Source: Spirochaetia bacterium (GTDB lineage: Bacteria; Spirochaetota; UBA4802; UBA5550). Taken from it: a stretch of DNA of 64,000 nucleotides. The position numbers and the translations under genes were made by a program. The notes beneath the pieces are model-generated. The model was not told where the DNA came from and made no database searches. It worked only from the letters and a program-made list of their open reading frames with translations. Where the stretch lies: assembly GCA_009885955.1 (NCBI GenBank), contig VFJS01000033.1:28765-92764 (forward strand), given 5' to 3'. Positions within the stretch are counted from its first letter, which is position 1. Each line of letters starts with the position of its first letter. This document shows, piece by piece, positions 1 through 8,111 of this stretch.

Positions 1-1469
1 CAATTTGGGCTGAATTGAACCCAAGCGGGTTGACGCAAATAAGGGTTGCCGTGGGCGCAACATATACTCCGTTTAATGTAACGCAGGGAGTAACATCACA
101 AGGGATTTCAAAGATATGGAAGGCTGAAAAAAATATTAATGAATTTTTTCGTCATGATCAAATAGGATATGATTATGATAATGAAGATAGATATCTAATA
201 TTTGACGACACTACAGCGACAATTATTGGCGGTAAAGATATTGATAAAGATGGAGTTATTGATAAATATATGACATACCTCAATGCAAAGTGTTCATATA
301 CTTACAATCCTATTACAAAAAATATAACATTATCAAACGCAGAAGGTCAAAGAACTTTATCTATCAATAGTAATAATAAAGTTATAGATTTGAATTTTGA
401 TGGCGGTAATATGTATATTTTTAACAATTCCTCCTCAATTTTTAATCAAAATATTTCTGTATGGCCTGAATCTGATCAGATGCAAAGTGAGGTGATAGAC
501 TATTACAGCGGCACCCGACCTACTGAATTTATCGTTAACAGTCTTTCGGCTTCCTATGCATCGACTACAAAAACAATTACAGTAACATACAATATTACTT
601 CAAAAGACTCAAGAAACATAAGTTGGTTAGTTTTTAGGTTAGTTTCCCCTAGTATAAAAAATGATTTTGAAAGTTATTCAGGAGGACAACACTACCAAGT
701 TTCTCCCACTATTTCATCAGGAACCAATGTCAATGGGTCATTCTCAATTACATTTAATGGCACTATGTTGCCGGAAAATGGGGTCTGGGATATAAACGAT
801 ATTATTGTTGGATTTGATACTAATAATTCATTTGGAGAAAATTACCAATACTGGCAAAACCAACAAAGTGGGAATCGCATAAGTAAATATTTGATCGGCT
901 ACGAAGTAGCAGATGATTGGACTAACTCATATACAGGATATGATGTAGTTACTTTTACTGTTAATGGTGGTATTGATACAATCACCCAAACAAATCTTTC
1001 CTCAGTTACAAAATCCGGTAATATCGTAACGGTCTCTTTTGACTCGACAATTACAGGAAAAGCCTGGATTTTCTTTGCATCATCCACTGCGGCCTATAAC
1101 ACAATTCGGTATGATCCCCTGGCAAATGCAGGCATCTCGAGTCCAATATCAACCGGTCATAATATCACCAGTACTTCGAGCATAACCTATGATATCACAT
1201 CAGGTGGTTTTGGTTCTGGGTATTATATATCTAAAATATTATTTACCTATGGAACTGATGTTTCGGTAACAAACGGCACTCTATCTCATTACGGTGATGA
1301 ATACAGTTTTTCAGGAGTGAGAAAGGATTATTATGCCTTTCCTGTAGATATGGATACGTATCATAATAATACTTTTTGCGGTGGGTTGGTTGATTTTAAT
1401 TTTTTTTATGAAGTTACAAATAGGGAGAAGCCGGTAAAGACAAATATCTCTATTATTCCGGCTTGGTAA
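1..1469 (+). CDS. Exported beta-rich protein, C-terminal part (5' end outside window)
   Basis: The reading frame is open from the left edge (frame of position 3), so the start lies upstream and about 488 residues are visible. No family was recognised. The residues are rich in Ser, Thr, Asn and Tyr with alternating hydrophobic positions, as in tandem Ig-like or jelly-roll beta domains of surface proteins. There are two similar stretches, around 'TTKTITVTYNI' and 'SGNIVTVSFDS', consistent with repeated beta-sandwich domains. 'DIDKDGVIDKY' resembles a calcium-binding DxDxDG loop. The base composition is AT-rich compared with the cobalamin operon. A strong terminator follows 120 bp downstream. 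Export is inferred from composition, because the signal peptide is not in view. Confidence 0.6.
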   Translation, partial: IWAELNPSGLTQIRVAVGATYTPFNVTQGVTSQGISKIWKAEKNINEFFRHDQIGYDYDNEDRYLIFDDTTATIIGGKDIDKDGVIDKYMTYLNAKCSYTYNPITKNITLSNAEGQRTLSINSNNKVIDLNFDGGNMYIFNNSSSIFNQNISVWPESDQMQSEVIDYYSGTRPTEFIVNSLSASYASTTKTITVTYNITSKDSRNISWLVFRLVSPSIKNDFESYSGGQHYQVSPTISSGTNVNGSFSITFNGTMLPENGVWDINDIIVGFDTNNSFGENYQYWQNQQSGNRISKYLIGYEVADDWTNSYTGYDVVTFTVNGGIDTITQTNLSSVTKSGNIVTVSFDSTITGKAWIFFASSTAAYNTIRYDPLANAGISSPISTGHNITSTSSITYDITSGGFGSGYYISKILFTYGTDVSVTNGTLSHYGDEYSFSGVRKDYYAFPVDMDTYHNNTFCGGLVDFNFFYEVTNREKPVKTNISIIPAW

Positions 1470-1588
1470 TGATGAGTGTTCGTCCCATGCTTTTGGATAA
1501 TTTGATAAACGATTATATGACAGGCGGGATTAACGGAGGCTGAAAAATTGAAAATAGTATTAGTGTAAGAGGATTCATCGCATTCATC

Positions 1589-1630
1589 CCGGGCCGCCGA
1601 AGCAAGCCGGCGGCCCGGTTTTATTTATTG
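1589..1630 (+). terminator. Rho-independent terminator after the exported protein gene
   Basis: Positions 1589-1599 (CCGGGCCGCCG) pair perfectly with 1608-1618 (CGGCGGCCCGG) around an 8-nt loop, and a T-rich tract (TTTTATTTATT) follows directly. It lies 120 bp downstream of the stop codon at 1469 and would end that transcript. Confidence 0.9.
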
Positions 1631-1663
1631 ACTAAATTGCATATTTGAATTACTTTGATTAAT

Positions 1664-1857
1664 ATGCCGACGAAATTTGAATGGGACGAAAACAAAAAAT
1701 ATAAAAACATTCTGAAATACGGCATTTCTTTTAATGATGTCGCAATGATATTTGCAGATAGGGATGCCCTTTCAATTTGCTATGAAGATAATTCTGTGTT
1801 GAACAAAACAATATTTTGATAGGAATCTGCAATGAAAACAATGAAAGAAGAATATGA
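1664..1857 (+). pseudogene. BrnT-family toxin remnant, frameshifted and truncated
   Basis: From ATG 1664 the frame reads MPTKFEWDENK...KYGISFNDVAMIFADRDAL, which matches the N-terminal half of BrnT toxins (KFEWDExK, the HGVSF-like segment, the VFxDP-like segment). It stops at 1817-1819 after 51 codons. The next part of the family (xERFILIG) is found in another frame from about 1798 as 'VEQNNILIGICNEN', which stops at 1855. The C-terminal half, with the usual RIISAR segment, is missing. BrnT is an RNase-type toxin, but this copy should be inactive. It overlaps the start of the antitoxin remnant that follows. Confidence 0.75.
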
Positions 1858-1942
1858 TTTTTCTAAAGCTGTTAAAGGGAAATTCTACTATAATGTCACT
1901 TGCATCCCTCAATCAACCCCAATCTCTCCATCCTCTCTTTAA
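1832..1942 (+). pseudogene. Antitoxin remnant (N-terminus of the BrnT partner)
   Basis: ATG 1832 opens 'MKTMKEEYDFSKAVKGKFY', the stereotyped N-terminus of small antitoxins found beside BrnT or RelE-like toxins (KEEYDFSKAxRGKFY). After the tyrosine at about 1889 the resemblance ends. The frame then runs antisense through the 3' end of hipT and stops at 1940-1942. About 60 residues of normal antitoxin are therefore missing. The abrupt change at 1889-1895 marks the junction with the hipBST segment. Confidence 0.7.
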
Positions 1943-2837
1943 TAAGCCGGGAATATTTATCCTTCATACCCTGGGACATGAAACTGATTTTTATCATCTC
2001 TTCCCATTCAGGATAAGCGCCGGCCATTTCGTTCAGTACTCTGCCGATGACTTTTTGTTCCAATGTGAGCCTTTCGCCGGCAAAATAATCTATAAGAATG
2101 TTGCGGGTGAGGCTGTTTTTTTTCCCTGCAACCGGCAGCGCCAGCTCTTCGATTGGTGTTTTCAATGCGATGGTTGTGTTGATAAGATCATAGGCGGGCG
2201 AAAGCTCGATAATGCCTTTTCTGCTTATGAGGGAAAAATTTTTAAGATGCATATCCTCATTCCCCGTGAGAAAACTGAAAAGCGTCAGCCTGAAAAGTTT
2301 GATATTCTCTATAGCCGGGAAGGTGCAATAGGTATTAATTATCCCTGCAACCTTCTCCATGGATGAATCATACTTGGTGTCCCTGCTGTTTCCGGAAAGC
2401 TGTGCGAAATCTTCAAGGGCAACTTTTCCCCGGCGCCCGGTTCTGTCGAATCGTCGGATGAAATAGGTCATTGATCCGTCCCTGCAGTATATCAATCCGT
2501 GCAGGGGAACCTCAATGCCCGATATTCCGGCGAGCCGCATGGTAAGATCTTCATTTTGAGGAAGCTCATCATACATGGGATTCTGCGGTTTCAGTATGAA
2601 GGTCCCTCCTCTGTTAACCAGCTCAAAGCCCTCAAGGGAAGGGTTGAACCGGGCGCTCAGCTTGGGCTGCACTCCCTGGATGGAAAGTTTATCTGCCCTG
2701 GCGGCAGATTCTTTCAGTTGTTCATCGGCGCTGTAGGGAAAGTCTTTTAAACTGTTGATATTTCTTGAAAGATTGTTCAGGCCTTTTCTGGAATATTTCC
2801 CGGGACATATTTCATATGTTATAGGGCATATATTCAT
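1896..2837 (-). CDS. hipT: HipT-type Ser/Thr kinase toxin of a tripartite HipBST module
   Basis: The 313-residue protein matches the kinase core of HipA but lacks the N-terminal subdomain 1, which is encoded separately by the gene just upstream. Visible motifs are the Gly-rich loop 'LSIQGVQPKLSA' (residues 51-62), the ATP lysine in FILKP (K83), the catalytic segment 'GNEDMHLKNFSL' (about D195 and N200) and the metal-binding SPAYDL (D217). In the characterised E. coli O127 system HipT phosphorylates tryptophanyl-tRNA synthetase and is neutralised by HipS. The target here is unknown. The ATG overlaps the hipS stop by 4 bp. The serines S52 and S61 flank the loop, and S52 sits where HipT proteins autophosphorylate. 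Confidence 0.85.
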   Translation of the reverse strand: MNICPITYEICPGKYSRKGLNNLSRNINSLKDFPYSADEQLKESAARADKLSIQGVQPKLSARFNPSLEGFELVNRGGTFILKPQNPMYDELPQNEDLTMRLAGISGIEVPLHGLIYCRDGSMTYFIRRFDRTGRRGKVALEDFAQLSGNSRDTKYDSSMEKVAGIINTYCTFPAIENIKLFRLTLFSFLTGNEDMHLKNFSLISRKGIIELSPAYDLINTTIALKTPIEELALPVAGKKNSLTRNILIDYFAGERLTLEQKVIGRVLNEMAGAYPEWEEMIKISFMSQGMKDKYSRLIKERMERLGLIEGCK

Positions 2838-3145
2838 TCAGCTTCCCTCACTGTTACCGCTCCCACCATATCTTCGCCAACAGCCAAAAGCTGGGAGAAA
2901 TGGTCGCTCCTGTCGATTTTCTTTAGCCTTAACAGCGATTCGAGCATAACGCCTTCTGGAAGGAGCCCGTCAAAAAAAGGGGGGAATTCTTTGTATTCAT
3001 AAACTCTGCTGCTTATGGGCATGGTGAGGGACACGGGAGGTCCGGTATATACGTCCCGATAAGAGAACCGGTAGAGATTCCCTTTTTCAATCTCCTCAAA
3101 AATCCCGGCCGAAACTCCATGGACAAATATTTCAGCTTTTTTCAT
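2834..3145 (-). CDS. hipS: HipS-type antitoxin (HipA N-terminal subdomain 1 as a separate protein)
   Basis: The 103-residue protein corresponds to the 'couple_hipA' N-subdomain 1: it begins 'MKKAEIFVHGVSAGIFEE' and carries the family hallmark 'FPPFFDGLLPEG' followed by LLRL and the D-x-x-x-LLAVGEDMVGAV segment. In ordinary HipA this stretch is fused to the kinase. Here it ends in its own stop codon, and the kinase restarts at an overlapping ATG, so the split is clean and not a random frameshift. By analogy with E. coli O127 HipBST this small protein, not HipB, would be the antitoxin. It overlaps hipB by 4 bp, which suggests translational coupling. Confidence 0.85.
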   Translation of the reverse strand: MKKAEIFVHGVSAGIFEEIEKGNLYRFSYRDVYTGPPVSLTMPISSRVYEYKEFPPFFDGLLPEGVMLESLLRLKKIDRSDHFSQLLAVGEDMVGAVTVREAE

Positions 3146-3393
3146 CTATTTTTTTCCGTGTAGTTATTCATGATAGGGCTCGTCAAAACCATGCTAATAT
3201 TGAGCGCCTTCATTATTTTCATAATTGTATTGATTTGAATGGAATCTTTACCTTTTTCTATATCGTACACCGATGTTTTGCCGGTTCCGGAAATTTCAGA
3301 TAATGCCAATCTTGTGAGGCCCGCCTGTTTTCGATGAAAATTGATTATTTTCCCAATTTCATCAATATTATCAATTCTAATTTTTACTGTCAT
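3142..3393 (-). CDS. hipB: HipB-type HTH DNA-binding regulator
   Basis: The 83-residue Xre-family helix-turn-helix protein contains 'HRKQAGLTRLALSEISG' followed by GTGKTSVYDIEKGKDSIQINT, the usual helix 2 to helix 4 pattern (residues about 18-55). It is first in the hipB-hipS-hipT operon, with ATGA overlaps throughout. In related systems HipB dimers bind palindromic operators and autorepress. Three 18-bp operator-like palindromes lie at and upstream of this gene, one of them covering the start codon. No strong Shine-Dalgarno is seen; AGGT lies about 12 nt upstream of the ATG. Confidence 0.85.
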   Translation of the reverse strand: MTVKIRIDNIDEIGKIINFHRKQAGLTRLALSEISGTGKTSVYDIEKGKDSIQINTIMKIMKALNISMVLTSPIMNNYTEKNR

Positions 3394-3401
3394 AGCGGTA
3401 A
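3384..3401. promoter_or_regulatory. Operator-like palindrome 1 (over the hipB start codon)
   Basis: TTACTGTCATAGCGGTAA is an imperfect 18-bp palindrome of the same design as the two sites upstream. It contains the hipB start codon (complement of 3391-3393), so a bound repressor could also block translation initiation or early elongation. Confidence 0.6.
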
Positions 3402-3452
3402 ATATACCTATTTATAAATTATTTATTGTGAAAAATTTTTAAAAACAAGTTA

Positions 3453-3481
3453 ATATTACTGTTATAACAGTAAAAAGTCAA
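3453..3481 (-). promoter_or_regulatory. Predicted sigma-70-type promoter of hipBST
   Basis: On the minus strand TTGACT (3481-3476) and TAATAT (3458-3453) are separated by 17 bp. Transcription would start near 3446 and give a leader of about 53 nt before hipB. Operator palindrome 2 lies inside the spacer. Confidence 0.65.
3456..3473. promoter_or_regulatory. Operator-like palindrome 2 (in the hipBST promoter)
   Basis: TTACTGTTATAACAGTAA is a perfect 18-bp palindrome. It fills the spacer between the -35 and -10 elements predicted for hipBST and overlaps the -10, the classical placement for autorepression by HipB. It starts 72 bp from palindrome 1. Confidence 0.7.
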
Positions 3482-3526
3482 GTATTAAATGTAAATTTAT
3501 AAAAATATTGATAAATAAATAAAAAA

Positions 3527-3544
3527 TTACCGCTGTAGAGGTAA
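3527..3544. promoter_or_regulatory. Operator-like palindrome 3 (just past the cobD stop)
   Basis: TTACCGCTGTAGAGGTAA is an imperfect 18-bp palindrome with the same TTAC...GTAA ends, starting 71 bp from palindrome 2. On the minus strand it is followed by TTTTTT, so it might also act as a weak terminator for the cobalamin operon, which ends 15 bp earlier. Confidence 0.55.
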
Positions 3545-3558
3545 ATAATATGTCATAT

Positions 3559-4638
3559 TCACCCGAGGCACTTCCCCATCGCCGCAACCAGGGCCATATT
3601 GTCATCCCTTCTCCTTACCGCGATACGGACAAAGGAGGAGTCCAGGTACCTGAAATTTGAGGCGTCCCTGATGAGGATTCTATGCCCCAGGAGCTTTTCC
3701 TTGAGAGCTGCCGATGTCATGCCGGTAAGAATTTTTATCAGGATGAAATTTGCCTCTGGATGGAAAAATTTTATTCCCTTAATTCTGCCAAGTTCGCTGC
3801 AGAGAATTTCCCTCTCCCTGTTCAGGGCCAGGACTGATTCTTTTATGTAATTCGCTTCATTCAGTAACAGGCCCGCAGAAAGATCGGCAAAGATGTTCAC
3901 GGTCCACGGCTCTTTCATTGAGATAATTTTTTTTATCATCCCCCGGTCATGAGATATAAGGTATCCCAGCCTGAGCCCGGGGATTGCAAAGAATTTGGTC
4001 ATGGACCGGAGCACTATGAGGTTGGGATATTTTTCCGCGAGCAGGGCTGAGGTGCTCTCCCTCCAGTTGTCCATGAACTCAATGAAGGATTCGTCCACCA
4101 TGACAGTGATATCAAGCTCCCTGGCCCTTGCCGCGATTCTCTCAATCTCGGGCAGTCCGATGAAGTTCCCCGTGGGGTTGTTGGGATTGCAGATAATCAT
4201 GAAGCGGTACCCCCTGTCCATCTCCCTTATGAGCGAATCGATATCGATCCTGAAATTGTCCTCTTCTCTGAGCATGAAATGTTCTGACTCAGTTCCTGCC
4301 TGGCTGAGTGCCTTCGCATATTCTGAGAATGTAGGCGCTACGATGAGGGCTCTTGCCGGCTTCAGGGCGCGGGGGACCAGGTGGATGAGTTCCGTGGCCC
4401 CGTTTCCGGGGATGATGTTCAGCGGTTCTGTTCTATTAAAGTGAGCCAGAGATTTCCTGAGCTCCGAATATTCAGGGTCGGGATAATTTTTTATGAGGCC
4501 GAAACTGCCGTTCAGGATCCCCTTCAATGACTCCGGCGGCCCCAGAAGGTTTATATTGGAGCTGAAGTCGATTATCTCCTCCGGGCTGATGCCCAGATCC
4601 ATGGCCCTGCGGTATATGTCCCCTCCGTGCCCGGCCAT
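3559..4638 (-). CDS. cobD: L-threonine-O-3-phosphate decarboxylase (CobD, PLP-dependent)
   Basis: It makes (R)-1-amino-2-propanol phosphate, the linker between the corrin ring and the nucleotide loop. The 359 residues carry the family opening 'HGGDIYRRAMDLG' and DFSSNINLLGPP, the substrate-site GNGATELIHL, CNPNNPTGNF of fold type I aminotransferases, and the PLP-lysine segment 'SMTKFFAIPGLRLGY'. It is the last gene of the cobalamin operon. Its ATG overlaps the cbiB stop (TGATG). No clear terminator follows; the hipBST control region begins within 20 bp. Close relatives include histidinol-phosphate aminotransferase, but the opening motif and position favour CobD (called CobC in aerobic-pathway nomenclature). 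Confidence 0.92.
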   Translation of the reverse strand: MAGHGGDIYRRAMDLGISPEEIIDFSSNINLLGPPESLKGILNGSFGLIKNYPDPEYSELRKSLAHFNRTEPLNIIPGNGATELIHLVPRALKPARALIVAPTFSEYAKALSQAGTESEHFMLREEDNFRIDIDSLIREMDRGYRFMIICNPNNPTGNFIGLPEIERIAARARELDITVMVDESFIEFMDNWRESTSALLAEKYPNLIVLRSMTKFFAIPGLRLGYLISHDRGMIKKIISMKEPWTVNIFADLSAGLLLNEANYIKESVLALNREREILCSELGRIKGIKFFHPEANFILIKILTGMTSAALKEKLLGHRILIRDASNFRYLDSSFVRIAVRRRDDNMALVAAMGKCLG

Positions 4639-5585
4639 CAGTGTATCCCTCCGCCTGCTATCCAGTCTGCCGTGAAGGTGATGATTATTCCCGCAACGAG
4701 TCCCGCGAGTGACGTCGCATACATGAGTTTCAGGCTTTCGATGATTGTATCTTTATCAAGCTCAATAACGGGGTCGCCTATATATGGCTTGTCAACCCTC
4801 ATGCCGAAATATTTCGACGGGCCGCCGAGCCGGCACCCCAGGGCTCCGGCAAAGGCTGCCTCGGGATGACCCGAATTGGGGCTTGCATGCTTCAGCCTGT
4901 CCCTGGCCATGATCTTCAATGTGCGCCTGAACTCCATGCCGCGGAAAAATGCAGCTGCAGGAATTATAATGAATGACCCGATGCGGGCCGGGATGAAGTT
5001 CATGAGGTCGTCGGCCCGCGCACTGGCCATGCCGAAGTTGATGTAGGTTTCATTTTTATATCCCACCATGGAGTCCAGTGTGCTCACGGCCTTGAAGAGC
5101 ATGGCCAGTGGAGCGCCACCGATAAAGAGGTAGAACATGGGGGACAGGATTCCGTCCACGGTGTTTTCTGATATGGTCTCCACCGCTGCCCTTGCAATCT
5201 CCCTTCCCTCCATTTCACCGGTGTCCCTGCTCACCAGCATGGAGATTTCTCTTCTTGCTCCGGCCAGGTCGCCGGCTGCAAGGCGGCCGTGGACCTTCAA
5301 TGTTTCATCGCCCAGGGACTTCACTGCGAAGATCGTATAGATGATAAAGATTTCCATGGCCGGGGATATCGACGCGGCGAGATACGCTGCAGCGTACGAT
5401 GATGATGCAACGATGACGAGGAGCAGTAATCCTGCGGCCTTTTCCCAGGGCATTTTTCTGAGAACACTCTCCAGAATGGTGATGAGCTTTCCGATGAATT
5501 TTACCGGGTGGGGGAAACCTGCCGGGTCGCCGAATATAAGGTCCAGGAGAAACCCTGCCGTTATATTAAAAGCGGTCATTGTCAT
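4638..5585 (-). CDS. cbiB: Adenosylcobinamide-phosphate synthase CbiB
   Basis: It is an inner-membrane enzyme that attaches aminopropanol (or its phosphate) to adenosylcobyric acid. The 315 residues show the family signatures 'DLIFGDPAGFPHPVKFIG' near the N-terminus, 'ENTVDGILSPMFY', 'STLDSMVGYKNE' and 'ASPNSGHPEAAFAGALG', with several hydrophobic segments (about 48-90, 150-170, 200-225 and 290-310). It overlaps cbiP by 20 bp upstream and cobD downstream, so the three are translationally linked. It is called CobD in aerobic-pathway nomenclature. Confidence 0.95.
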   Translation of the reverse strand: MTMTAFNITAGFLLDLIFGDPAGFPHPVKFIGKLITILESVLRKMPWEKAAGLLLLVIVASSSYAAAYLAASISPAMEIFIIYTIFAVKSLGDETLKVHGRLAAGDLAGARREISMLVSRDTGEMEGREIARAAVETISENTVDGILSPMFYLFIGGAPLAMLFKAVSTLDSMVGYKNETYINFGMASARADDLMNFIPARIGSFIIIPAAAFFRGMEFRRTLKIMARDRLKHASPNSGHPEAAFAGALGCRLGGPSKYFGMRVDKPYIGDPVIELDKDTIIESLKLMYATSLAGLVAGIIITFTADWIAGGGIH

Positions 5586-7068
5586 GGCTGTTGATTATCC
5601 CGTAAATTTTTTTCATGTCGACACTTTCCCTCAAAATCCCGGCGAGCCTGTCATATTCCCTGTCCCTGAATTCGCGGTAGGAGAGCGTTTCGATCAAAGG
5701 TTCCAACCCCTTTGATTTCCTCACATTGTTCACCAGGCGGCGCGAGAATTCGTGGCTGTCGAAGATACCGTGCATATACGTCCCCATGATGTTGTTGAGG
5801 AAAATTCCGTCCATGCCCGCCGCTGATTTTATGAATTCCATCCCCCCGGGAACTCCGGTGGTTTCGCCCATGTGTATTTCGTAACCCTTCACTTCCAGTC
5901 CGCCGAGCCCTTCAGCATAGCCGCAGTCTATAAGAACCGTTCCAGACGTTCTCACCGTGGTCTTGTCTTTCATGAGCACTGTTTCCACGGGCAGGAGCCC
6001 CAGGCCCTTCACCGTCGGCCTGGACGACTCAACGCCGTGGGGGTCATGGACTGCAGTACCGAGCATCTGGTACCCTCCGCATATGCCGGCGAGGAGTTTT
6101 CCTTTTTCGTGATGTTTCATGATCTCCCTGTCCATCCCTGTAGACCGGAGAAAGGAGAGGTCATCCAGTGTATTTTTGGTTCCGGGGATGATGATTATAT
6201 CAGCGTCATCCAATGAACCGGCCGCGGTAACGAACTTAAGTTTCACATCGGGGAAGAGCCTGAATATGTCGAAGTCGGTGAAATTGGAAATATGGGGAAG
6301 CCTGATGACTGAAACTGATATTTCGCCGTTGATGTTGGCAGTGGAAAACTTATCGGTAACGCTGTCTTCATCATCTATGGCAAGGTCCATCCAGGGGATG
6401 ACCCCGATTACCGGCTTTCCGATGATATCCTCGAGCATTTTTATTCCCGGTTTAAGTATTTCAATATCACCCCTGAACTTGTTGATGATTATCCCCCTGA
6501 CCCTTTTTTTCTCATGTTCATCAAGGAGGAGGAGGGTGCCGGCAATGGACGCGAAAACACCGCCCCTGTCGATATCGCCTGCGAGGACCACCGGAGCGCA
6601 GGCAATCTCCGCCATGCCCATGTTCACAATGTCCTTATCCCTGAGGTTAATCTCTGCAGGGCTTCCGGCCCCCTCGATGACGATCATGTCATACTGTGAC
6701 GCGAGCTTTTCATAGGCTTCGCGTACGATGTTTTTTGCCTCGGGCTTGAAGTTGTGGTACTCCATTGCCGACATGTTCCGGTAAACCTTTCCGTTTATGA
6801 TCACCTGCGCGTTTTTATCCCCTGTGGGCTTGAGTAGAATCGGGTTCATGAGGACCGATGGTTCCAGCCTGCATGCCTCTGCCTGCACCACCTGGGCCCT
6901 CCCCATCTCTCCGCCTTCGGCCGTGACATAGGAGTTGAGCGCCATGTTCTGGGACTTGAAAGGGGCCACGCGATGGCCGTCCTGCTTCAGGATTCTACAC
7001 AGCCCCGCGGTGATGATGCTCTTCCCCACGGACGAGGCGGTCCCCTGTATCATGATATTTTTTGCCAA
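5566..7068 (-). CDS. cbiP: Cobyric acid synthase CbiP (glutamine-dependent amidase)
   Basis: It amidates the b, d, e and g carboxylates of adenosylcobyrinate a,c-diamide using glutamine and ATP. The 500 residues contain the ATP-binding loop 'GTASSVGKS' (residues 9-17), the family stretch SQNMALNSYVT (39-49), 'IEGAGSPAEINL', the glutaminase nucleophile in 'LLAGICGGYQML' (C330) and the partner histidine in GTYMHGIFDS (about 427). The length is normal for the family. It starts 3 bp after the cobT stop and overlaps cbiB. Confidence 0.96.
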   Translation of the reverse strand: MAKNIMIQGTASSVGKSIITAGLCRILKQDGHRVAPFKSQNMALNSYVTAEGGEMGRAQVVQAEACRLEPSVLMNPILLKPTGDKNAQVIINGKVYRNMSAMEYHNFKPEAKNIVREAYEKLASQYDMIVIEGAGSPAEINLRDKDIVNMGMAEIACAPVVLAGDIDRGGVFASIAGTLLLLDEHEKKRVRGIIINKFRGDIEILKPGIKMLEDIIGKPVIGVIPWMDLAIDDEDSVTDKFSTANINGEISVSVIRLPHISNFTDFDIFRLFPDVKLKFVTAAGSLDDADIIIIPGTKNTLDDLSFLRSTGMDREIMKHHEKGKLLAGICGGYQMLGTAVHDPHGVESSRPTVKGLGLLPVETVLMKDKTTVRTSGTVLIDCGYAEGLGGLEVKGYEIHMGETTGVPGGMEFIKSAAGMDGIFLNNIMGTYMHGIFDSHEFSRRLVNNVRKSKGLEPLIETLSYREFRDREYDRLAGILRESVDMKKIYGIINSHDNDRF

Positions 7069-7070
7069 AG

Positions 7071-8111
7071 TTACATCCCGATGTCAGCGAAGGTTCCCAT
7101 CTCGCTCATTATTTTCGTTGCCGCCTCGATGATATTAAAGGCAAGCGCGCAGCCTGTCCCTTCTCCCAGCCTCATATCCATGCTGAGCATGGGATGGAGC
7201 CCCAGGTATTCCGAGATGACTTTTGTCCCCGGTTCTACGCTCACATGCGATGTGAACATGAACTCTTTCACTGCCGGTTTGATTGCAGCTGCTATGACCG
7301 CGGCGGTGCCCGAGATGAAGCCGTCTATGACAATGGGCGTCCGTGCCGATGCAGCGCCGAGAAAGCATCCCGCCAGCCCTGCAATGTCCAGGCCGCCGAG
7401 CTTTGAGAGGACATCTATGGGGTCGTTCCTGTCGGGCATGTTCTTTTCCATTCCCCTCCTGATGACATCTTTTTTGTGCGTGAGCCCCTCGTCCGTGAGG
7501 CCGGCGCCCCTGCCCACCAGAATGTCCAGGCTCTCGCCGGTGAGTGCATGGAGGACCGCGCTGCTCGTTGTGGTGTTTCCGATCCCCACTTCCCCGGTAC
7601 CCAGGAGGTTGTATCCATCCTTCACCGCAGCCAGCGCTGTTTCTATTCCAATTTCAATGGCCTTTACCGCCTCGTCCCTGGACATGGCCGGGCCCCTGGT
7701 GAAATTCATAGTCCCTTTCCTGATCTTCCGGTTAATGATGCCGGGGGTTTTTATGTCGGTGAAGAGCCCCAGGTCAACGATCCTGAGGTCAGCGCCGGCA
7801 TGTCTCCCCAGCACCGCTACCCCGGCCAGGCCCTTCAGCATTGTCTCTGCAACAAGAGCACTCACCTCTGCCGGGAAGGAGCTTACCTTCTCCTCGGTAA
7901 CCCCGTTGTCGTTGCACATAATCAATATTGCCTTTTTGTTTATCCTGTTCACAGGCTTGCCGGTAATTCCAGCAAGCCGTTTCGCGATCTCCTCAAGTTT
8001 TCCCAGGCTCCCCGGAGGTTTCAGGAGGCTGTTGAGCCTCTCCTGCGCCTTTTCCATTGCATCCCTGTCGGGCTCCCCTATGGAGTCCACGGTTTTTTTC
8101 AGTAATTCCAT
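7071..8111 (-). CDS. cobT: Nicotinate-nucleotide:dimethylbenzimidazole phosphoribosyltransferase CobT
   Basis: It activates the lower-ligand base as the alpha-ribazole phosphate. The 346 residues are full length and show 'LNSLLKPPGSLGKLEE' near the N-terminus, 'IMCNDNGVTEEKVSSFPAEV', the 'GEVGIGNTTTSSAVL' substrate-binding segment, 'FISGTAAVIAAAI' and the C-terminal 'LGEGTGCALAFNIIEAA' with its conserved glutamate. No gene for dimethylbenzimidazole synthesis lies nearby, so the native base cannot be read from this locus. A repeat element separates it from cobC upstream. Confidence 0.96.
   Translation of the reverse strand: MELLKKTVDSIGEPDRDAMEKAQERLNSLLKPPGSLGKLEEIAKRLAGITGKPVNRINKKAILIMCNDNGVTEEKVSSFPAEVSALVAETMLKGLAGVAVLGRHAGADLRIVDLGLFTDIKTPGIINRKIRKGTMNFTRGPAMSRDEAVKAIEIGIETALAAVKDGYNLLGTGEVGIGNTTTSSAVLHALTGESLDILVGRGAGLTDEGLTHKKDVIRRGMEKNMPDRNDPIDVLSKLGGLDIAGLAGCFLGAASARTPIVIDGFISGTAAVIAAAIKPAVKEFMFTSHVSVEPGTKVISEYLGLHPMLSMDMRLGEGTGCALAFNIIEAATKIMSEMGTFADIGM

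Noticed and set aside
1854..2366. Plus-strand frame of 170 codons
   Set aside because: It is antisense to hipT, which has all kinase motifs.
3559..4638. Histidinol-phosphate aminotransferase instead of CobD
   Set aside because: The HGGDIY opening, DFSSNIN motif and terminal position in the cobalamin operon point to threonine-phosphate decarboxylase.
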